The position numbers and the translations under genes are program-made. From CAYYAQ01 sp964469555 (GTDB lineage: Bacteria; Planctomycetota; UBA1135; UBA2386), in assembly GCA_964469555.1 (NCBI GenBank), contig CAYYAQ010000189.1, positions 1 through 10,087 on the forward strand: a stretch of DNA of 10,087 nt, read 5' to 3'. Below, one piece after another: positions 5,446 to 10,087 of the stretch (position 1 is the stretch's first letter; the number at the start of each line of letters is the position of its first letter). The notes under the pieces are model-generated. The model saw nothing but the letters and a program-made list of their open reading frames with translations. It ran no database searches and was not told the origin of the DNA.

Positions 5446-8223
5446 ATGATGCTGTCCCCTCGTCTCCATCGCGTCCGTGTTCTCGCGTGTCTATCCGCGC
5501 CCCTTCTCCCTTCCGCGACCGCCAGCGCGCAGCAGGTGGTCCTCGACAAGGAGGACTATCTCACGCCGCCCGCGAAGATCGCGTCGGTCGTCACGTCGGA
5601 CGCCCTGCACAACCGCGTCTCACTCCGGAACCTCGGACCCGACGGCGAGCGCTTCCTCGTGAGCAAGAGCGGCGGGATGGCACCGCTCACCAAGTTCGCC
5701 CGACCCTACGTCAACCTCGGTGAGACGGCGATCGACCACATCGCGAAACGATCGCGGCGGCTCAGCACGGGCAACACGGTCGGCTACGATCTCGTCAACT
5801 ACAAGGCCGGGGCCAGCGTGTCGATCCAGGTGCTCTCAGGAGTGACCGTGAGCGGCGGCACCTTCTCCCCCGACGGCAAGAGGATCGCCTTTCTCGAGCT
5901 CGCCGACAAAGGCACATTCCTGCACATCGCCGACGTGAACACGGGACGGTCGCGACGCGTGACCAACACCCCGCTCCTCGCGACATTCGTCACGTCATTC
6001 CGGTGGACGTCGGACAGCAAACAGATCTTGGCGGTGTTCGTCCCGAAGAACGCCGGCGATCTTCCGCAGCGCGGCCCGGTGGCGAGCCAACCCAAGGTGT
6101 GGATGACGCACGACGGCAAGACGCCGACGCGGACCTACCGCTTCTTGTTGAAGAACCCCTACGACAAGACCCTGCTGGAGCACCTCTCCACGGGGCAACT
6201 CGCGCTGGTCAACGTCAACGACGGAAGCGCGGCCAACATCGGCGCACCGGCGATGTTCACGAGCATCGACGTCTCGCCATCGAGTCTGTACTTTCGCGTC
6301 ACGACGATGCAAAAGCCCTTCTCCTACTTCGTCCCGACCCGCAGCTTCGGCACGAAGGAAGAACTCTGGGATCGCAAGGGCAACGCGCTGCAGATGCTGA
6401 ACGAGCGCAAGCTGCGCGTCGGCGCGCGTACACCCGGAGGACGCGGAGGTCAGAGCGCGGACAGCAAGCGCAGCCTGACCTGGCGACCCCACGGCAAGGG
6501 ACTGTCGTTCCTGCAGCGCGCGCCCGCGAAGAAGAAACCAGCGAAGAAACCCGACGCGGGCAAGAAACCGGGTGGCGCGAAGAAGGCCGCGTCGAAGCCA
6601 GCAAAGAAAACCCCAGCAAAGAAAACCCCGGCAAAGAAAACTCCTGCAAAGAAGGACGACCCGACCCGGGACAACCGACGCGGCGCGGGACGACGTGGCA
6701 CGCGAGGCCGCGGACCCGGTGCCACGAGCGCGGATGCGACCGCAAAGGAAGAGAAGCGCAAGGACCGGGTCATGCACTGGCTCGCGCCCCTCAAGAAGGG
6801 CAGCGCCAAGGTGATCTACGAGAGTGACGACGCGATCCAGAGCGTGGCCTACTCCCAGGATTGCCGGACGATCTACATCACGCAGACCATCAAGGGGAAG
6901 CGGACGATCTTTGCTGTCAACCTCTCGAAGAAGACCAAGATCAAGGTCCACGAAGCCAAGTCCGGCGCAGACACGGGGGGCGCCACGCAGCGCTCTCGCC
7001 GGCGGCGGGGCGGTCGCGGCGGCGGCAGGGGTCTTCTGACGAAGCCCGGGGTCGAGGGTGGTCGCGTCGTCCGCACGTCGGGCGACAAGAAATCCGTCTA
7101 CCTCGCCGGCTCCGAGCCTGGCAAGGATCCAAAGAAGGATCTCTCCCGCGCCTACCTCGATCGCATCACGATCGGCGGCAAGACGACGCGCATCTGGCAA
7201 GCCCCCACCGACGCCCGCGAATCTCTCGTCACCCCAACGGACGATGACTGCACCGCGTTCATCGTGTCGCGGGAGTCGCGCACGGAGGTGCCGAACTCGT
7301 ATCTCCGTGACGGGAAGACCGGCAAGCTCACGAGGCTCACCGACAACGTCGACCCCGCCCCGGAGGTCACATCCGCCAAACGCATGCGAATCCAGGTCGA
7401 GCGCGTCGACGGGTTCAAGTTCTGGGTGCGCGTCACGATCCCGAAGAACTACGGAACGCGTCTCCCGGCGATGTTCTGGTTCTACCCGCGGGAGTTCACG
7501 AGCCAGAAGGCGTACGACGACCGACAGCGCGCCCAGGATCCGCACCGGTTCCCGGGGGTCAGCACACGATCGATGGAACTCCTGACGATGCTCGGCTACG
7601 TCGTCGTGCAGCCGGATTGTCCGATCGTCGGGCCCGAGGGCCGCATGAACGACAACTTCGTCGCCGACCTGCGCAACAGTCTGTGGGCCGTGATCGACGA
7701 CCTCGACCGCCGGCGCATCATCGACCGCAGTCGGCTCGCGATCGGCGGGCACAGCTACGGCGCGTTCGGCACTGCCAACGCGCTCGCCCACACGCCGTTC
7801 TTCAAGGCAGGCATCGCCGGCGACGGCAACTACAACCGGACCCTGACGCCGATGTCGTTCCAGAGCGAACGCCGCGAGGTGTGGGCTGCGCGTGAGACCT
7901 ATATCAGCATGTCACCCCTGCTCTGGGCCAATCAGGTCAACGGCGCGCTGTTGATGTACCACGGCATGGATGACAACAACACGGGCACGTTCCCGATCCA
8001 CTCGCCGCGGATGTTCCAGGCGCTGAACGGGCTGGGCAAGAAGGCGGCCCTCTACATGTATCCGTACGAGGGCCACGGCCCGGGCGCCGAGGAGACGATC
8101 CTCGACCTGTGGTCACGCTGGGTCGAATGGCTGGACATCCACGTGAAGAACCCTTCGCGCGCAAAGGCGAAACCAAAGACGCCCTCGAAGAAGGACATCA
8201 CCGAGAACCGCAAGGCGAAGTAG
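5446..8223 (+). CDS. Secreted S9-family (prolyl oligopeptidase-like) serine peptidase with Lys-rich and Arg/Gly-rich inserts
   Basis: The protein has 925 residues from the ATG at 5446. I chose this start because a signal peptide follows at once (MMLSPRLHRVRVLACLSAPLLPSATASAQQ, cut near ASA-Q); in-frame GTGs at 5398 and 5440 only extend it. The mature protein begins VVLDKEDYLTPP, typical of this subfamily. An N-terminal propeller includes TFSPDGKRIAF (SPDG at 141-144). The alpha/beta-hydrolase domain starts near 650, with FWFYPREF near 677. The catalytic triad is visible: Ser770 in GGHSYGAFG, Asp842 in YHGMDDNN and His877 in EGHGPG, so it should be an active serine hydrolase, probably a peptidase; specificity is unknown. 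Two low-complexity inserts break the propeller: (TPAKK)n at 359-403 followed by Arg/Gly at 411-425, and RSRRRRGGRGGGRG at 516-529. The C-terminal tail (from about 902) is again Lys-rich. The stop is 3 bp from the stop of the convergent next gene. Confidence 0.9.
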   Translation: MMLSPRLHRVRVLACLSAPLLPSATASAQQVVLDKEDYLTPPAKIASVVTSDALHNRVSLRNLGPDGERFLVSKSGGMAPLTKFARPYVNLGETAIDHIAKRSRRLSTGNTVGYDLVNYKAGASVSIQVLSGVTVSGGTFSPDGKRIAFLELADKGTFLHIADVNTGRSRRVTNTPLLATFVTSFRWTSDSKQILAVFVPKNAGDLPQRGPVASQPKVWMTHDGKTPTRTYRFLLKNPYDKTLLEHLSTGQLALVNVNDGSAANIGAPAMFTSIDVSPSSLYFRVTTMQKPFSYFVPTRSFGTKEELWDRKGNALQMLNERKLRVGARTPGGRGGQSADSKRSLTWRPHGKGLSFLQRAPAKKKPAKKPDAGKKPGGAKKAASKPAKKTPAKKTPAKKTPAKKDDPTRDNRRGAGRRGTRGRGPGATSADATAKEEKRKDRVMHWLAPLKKGSAKVIYESDDAIQSVAYSQDCRTIYITQTIKGKRTIFAVNLSKKTKIKVHEAKSGADTGGATQRSRRRRGGRGGGRGLLTKPGVEGGRVVRTSGDKKSVYLAGSEPGKDPKKDLSRAYLDRITIGGKTTRIWQAPTDARESLVTPTDDDCTAFIVSRESRTEVPNSYLRDGKTGKLTRLTDNVDPAPEVTSAKRMRIQVERVDGFKFWVRVTIPKNYGTRLPAMFWFYPREFTSQKAYDDRQRAQDPHRFPGVSTRSMELLTMLGYVVVQPDCPIVGPEGRMNDNFVADLRNSLWAVIDDLDRRRIIDRSRLAIGGHSYGAFGTANALAHTPFFKAGIAGDGNYNRTLTPMSFQSERREVWAARETYISMSPLLWANQVNGALLMYHGMDDNNTGTFPIHSPRMFQALNGLGKKAALYMYPYEGHGPGAEETILDLWSRWVEWLDIHVKNPSRAKAKPKTPSKKDITENRKAK
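6601..6654 (+). repeat. 15-bp tandem repeat coding for (AKKTP)n inside the S9 peptidase
   Basis: Three full 15-bp copies start at 6601, 6616 and 6631 (first copy GCAAAGAAAACCCCA), with a partial fourth copy to 6654. They translate as AKKTP-AKKTP-AKKTP-AKK, residues 386-403. Variation is limited to the end of the unit (CCCCA, CCCCG, CTCCT). The repeat uses GCA for Ala and often AAA for Lys, whereas the surrounding gene prefers GCG/GCC and AAG, which suggests recent expansion by slippage. Copy number probably varies between relatives. Confidence 0.85.
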
Positions 8224-8226
8224 CGG

Positions 8227-8859
8227 CTATCCGAACTCCTCGACAAGCTCGACAAACGCAGACCGCGCACCGGTAAACAGGCAATCCCCGTCGCCCAGAA
8301 GGACGGCGCGGATTTGCTCGTCTCCGAAGTACCGCTCGCGAAGCGTCGCGACATCTCGTTCCAACTGCGCTCGGTCCGAGAGCTTAGGGGCCGGAAGCAA
8401 CCGCAGTACTCCGGACTCGTGCGAACGCACCGCGTCCCCGAAGAGGATCGCCCGCAGCGGCGCGAGATGGAGGACGGCTTCCGCGGTTGTCTTGCCGCCC
8501 CGCTGCCAACACACATCGATGACCCAGGCGAGGTCTTCCGGAAGCGGCTCGGAGTCTCCATACCACTCGTCCGCGCAACCGTCGAGTGCTTCCCGATCGC
8601 TCTCTGGAGCGACGATGCGCGACCCGAACGCGTCGCGAAGCGCCAGGGAATCGCGAAGGTGATCCGCGTTCGTCAACACGATCCACCGCACGTTGCCCTC
8701 TTGCTCACGCAACCAACTCGCGGAGTCTTCACGCAGAGGCATCGGATCGATGAGGACGCCGCCGGCTTCACGACGCCAGTAGAAACCGTTGAAGTCGATA
8801 CGCCGATCCGGTTGGTAGGCGCTCCACGAGAGCAGATCCTCGATCGCGGTGAGCTTCAT
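8227..8859 (-). CDS. Metallo-beta-lactamase-fold protein lacking the canonical metal-binding motif
   Basis: The protein has 210 residues, no signal peptide and is probably cytoplasmic. The order of elements follows the MBL fold: GFYWRREAGGVLIDPMPL (25-42), IVLTNADHLRDSLALRDAFGSRIVAP (60-85), GGKTTAEAVLHL (121-132), ILFGDAVRSH (138-147) and a final VLLGDGDCLF (186-195). Where active enzymes have HxHxDH this protein has TNADHLRD (63-70), keeping only the DH pair. The second His motif is replaced by GGKTTAEA, while the Asp of FGDA is kept. I recall a family of small MBL-like proteins with 'TNxDHxR' at this place, so the change is probably a family trait and not decay. Function is unknown; loss of classical dinuclear zinc hydrolysis is inferred. 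The ATG at 8859 has no Shine-Dalgarno, and an upstream ATG at 8867 gives only three codons. The start lies 38 bp from that of the divergent ThuA gene. Confidence 0.75.
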   Translation of the reverse strand: MKLTAIEDLLSWSAYQPDRRIDFNGFYWRREAGGVLIDPMPLREDSASWLREQEGNVRWIVLTNADHLRDSLALRDAFGSRIVAPESDREALDGCADEWYGDSEPLPEDLAWVIDVCWQRGGKTTAEAVLHLAPLRAILFGDAVRSHESGVLRLLPAPKLSDRAQLERDVATLRERYFGDEQIRAVLLGDGDCLFTGARSAFVELVEEFG

Positions 8860-8897
8860 GAATGCATGATAGGGAACATCCGCTATCTTCCAGCCCC
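8860..8897. promoter_or_regulatory. 38-bp divergent intergenic region between the MBL-like and ThuA genes
   Basis: This short gap separates two divergent start codons, so the promoters must overlap each other or reach into the coding regions. It is more A+T-rich than its surroundings (around AATGCATGATAGGGAACATC) and contains a 5-bp inverted repeat, GATAG at 8868-8872 and CTATC at 8883-8887. No recognisable -35/-10 pair or Shine-Dalgarno is present for either gene. Transcripts may be leaderless or nearly so. This is inferred from position alone. Confidence 0.25.
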
Positions 8898-10087
8898 ATG
8901 CTGCGACAGCGGGTAGTTCTTGCTTCAGTAATGGCGGTGGTCTCGACCGCCGCGGACAGCCCTGCTCAAGAGACCGACCAACCCAAGCACATCGTCATCG
9001 TCATCGCCGAGCGCGAGTACGACACCAAACGCACGCTCCCGGCCCTGGCGAAGAAACACCTCTCGAACTACCGGGTCACCATCGTGATCGCCGACCCGAA
9101 GGAACCGAACCGACTGCCAGGGTTGGTGGCCGCGCTCGAGGACGCGGACGTCGCCCTGATCAGCGTCCGCAGGAGGGCCCCGACGACGGCGCAGATGAGG
9201 GCCCTCCGCGGGTTCCTTCGCAGAGGCGGTGGTCTCGTCGGCATCCGCACGGCGAGCCACGCGTTTGACGCGAAAGGCGTCATCCCGAAAGGCCACGAGG
9301 TGTGGCGCACGTTCGATCGCGACGTCCTCGGCTGCCACTACCGCGGACATCACGGAAACAAGCTCGCCACCCGCGCCTGGATCGACCTCGGGAACTCGAA
9401 ACACCCGATCATCTTCGGCGCGCCGAGAAACGAGGCCGCGATGTCCTCCTCGCTCTACAAGAGCGCGCCGCTGCACGATTCCACGACGGTGCTGATGCAC
9501 GGTCGAGCCGGCGACATCAACCCGCATCAGCCCCTGGCGTGGATCCGCACGCGAAAGGACGGCGGCCGCGTCTTCTACACTTCGCTCGGCCACCCGAAGG
9601 ACTTCGACCACAGCTGGTTCCCGCACATGCTCGTCCGCGGCATCCGGTGGACTGCAGGAGACGCGCCGCGACGCGATCTCGGGCACCGATCACCGCAGGC
9701 GTCACTCGCGACGATGCGCACGCCCGAGGACCTGGCCGTCGACCTCGTGCTCTCCGAACCACTCGTCGCGCAGCCCGTGTTCCTGAACTTCGACGAACGC
9801 GGTCGCATGTGGGTCGTGCAGTATCGCCAGTACCCTCACCCCGCCGGGCTCACGATCACCAGCCGCGACCGGATTTGGCGCAACGTCTACGACCGCGTTC
9901 CGCCGCCCCCGCCCCACCCGAAAGGCTCGCCGTTCCGGGGAGTGGATCGGATCTCGATCCACGAGGACACGAACGGCGACGGCAAGTTCGACAAGTCGAA
10001 GGTCTTCCTCGACGGACTGAACATGTGCACCGCCGTCGAGCATGGCCGCGGCGGAGTCTGGGTATTGAACCCGCCCTACTTGTTGTT
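8898..10087 (+). CDS. Secreted ThuA-domain protein fused to a PVC-type membrane-bound dehydrogenase domain, C-terminus off the window
   Basis: The frame is open from the ATG at 8898 to the window end, giving 396 residues. A signal peptide (hydrophobic VVLASVMAVVS, cut near SPA-Q) is followed by a ThuA-like domain at about 30-255, a class I glutamine-amidotransferase-like fold. Its visible marks are HIVIVIAE at the first strand, GGLVGIRTASHAF (111-123), and PLAWIRTRKDGGRVFYTSLGHPKDF (212-236) followed by RGIRWTAG. From about 273 the sequence changes to the start of the PVC 'membrane-bound dehydrogenase' propeller: FDERGRMWVVQYRQYPHP (298-315), RVPPPPPHPKGSPF, and DTNGDGKFDKSKVFLDGL with a Ca-binding-like DxNxDGxxD loop at 357-365. 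Relatives run on through the propeller and often end in a c-type haem CxxCH domain; those parts are not visible here. It probably acts outside the cytoplasm in sugar oxidation or turnover, with substrate unknown. No Shine-Dalgarno is present. Confidence 0.85.
   Translation, partial: MLRQRVVLASVMAVVSTAADSPAQETDQPKHIVIVIAEREYDTKRTLPALAKKHLSNYRVTIVIADPKEPNRLPGLVAALEDADVALISVRRRAPTTAQMRALRGFLRRGGGLVGIRTASHAFDAKGVIPKGHEVWRTFDRDVLGCHYRGHHGNKLATRAWIDLGNSKHPIIFGAPRNEAAMSSSLYKSAPLHDSTTVLMHGRAGDINPHQPLAWIRTRKDGGRVFYTSLGHPKDFDHSWFPHMLVRGIRWTAGDAPRRDLGHRSPQASLATMRTPEDLAVDLVLSEPLVAQPVFLNFDERGRMWVVQYRQYPHPAGLTITSRDRIWRNVYDRVPPPPPHPKGSPFRGVDRISIHEDTNGDGKFDKSKVFLDGLNMCTAVEHGRGGVWVLNPPYLL

Noticed and set aside
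5995..7791. A 598-residue minus-strand reading frame inside the S9 peptidase gene.
   Set aside because: It has low-complexity Arg/Val/Leu composition and no recognisable motif. The plus strand carries the complete peptidase with its catalytic triad.
8873..8897. GGAAC at 8873 as an ECF-sigma -35 element for the ThuA gene.
   Set aside because: No matching -10 (CGTC-like) occurs 16-17 nt downstream, and the start codon would already be reached.

Overview
The window looks like chromosomal DNA from a high-GC bacterium of the Planctomycetota or a close relative (PVC group). This is inferred from the protein families and not from a marker gene. The families are: a secreted VPS10/sortilin-like Asp-box propeller, a planctomycete-type secreted five-bladed-propeller hydrolase-like protein, an S9 peptidase with Lys- and Arg/Gly-rich inserts, and a ThuA domain fused to the N-terminal part of a PVC-type membrane-bound dehydrogenase. 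Codons strongly favour G or C in the third position, which also produces long but meaningless antisense reading frames.

Layout, left to right: (1) a VPS10-like propeller on the minus strand, its C-terminus cut by the window start (1-1741); (2) a membrane-anchored PDZ protein on the minus strand, just upstream of (1) and possibly co-transcribed with it (1780-2889); (3) a secreted DUF2314-like protein on the plus strand (2990-3901), divergent from (2); (4) a secreted propeller hydrolase-like protein on the minus strand (3917-5311), convergent with (3); (5) a large secreted S9-family peptidase on the plus strand (5446-8223), divergent from (4); (6) a degenerate metallo-beta-lactamase-fold protein on the minus strand (8227-8859), convergent with (5) with 3 bp between stop codons; (7) a ThuA-dehydrogenase fusion on the plus strand (8898 to the window end), divergent from (6). 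Seven genes fill about 97% of the window. No gap exceeds 134 bp. I see no tRNA, rRNA, CRISPR, insertion sequence or phage gene.

Five of the seven products (1, 3, 4, 5, 7) have an N-terminal signal peptide and (2) has a membrane anchor, so the theme is extracytoplasmic: sugar and peptide breakdown or surface functions. Strand alternates at almost every gene, so only (2)-(1) is a plausible operon. The window is not one obvious pathway, and I found no convincing new defence or mobile system.

The most interesting non-coding signal is upstream of the PDZ gene. A perfect 10-bp hairpin (2895-2919) holds the only good Shine-Dalgarno sequence in the window, with GGAGG in one arm and its complement CCTCC in the other, 7 nt before the ATG. 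That is the form expected of a translational switch. Secondary signals are a perfect 7-bp hairpin between genes (2) and (1), three near-repeats of an ATG-containing motif at the start of gene (3), and a histone-H1-like (TPAKK) repeat tract inside the peptidase.
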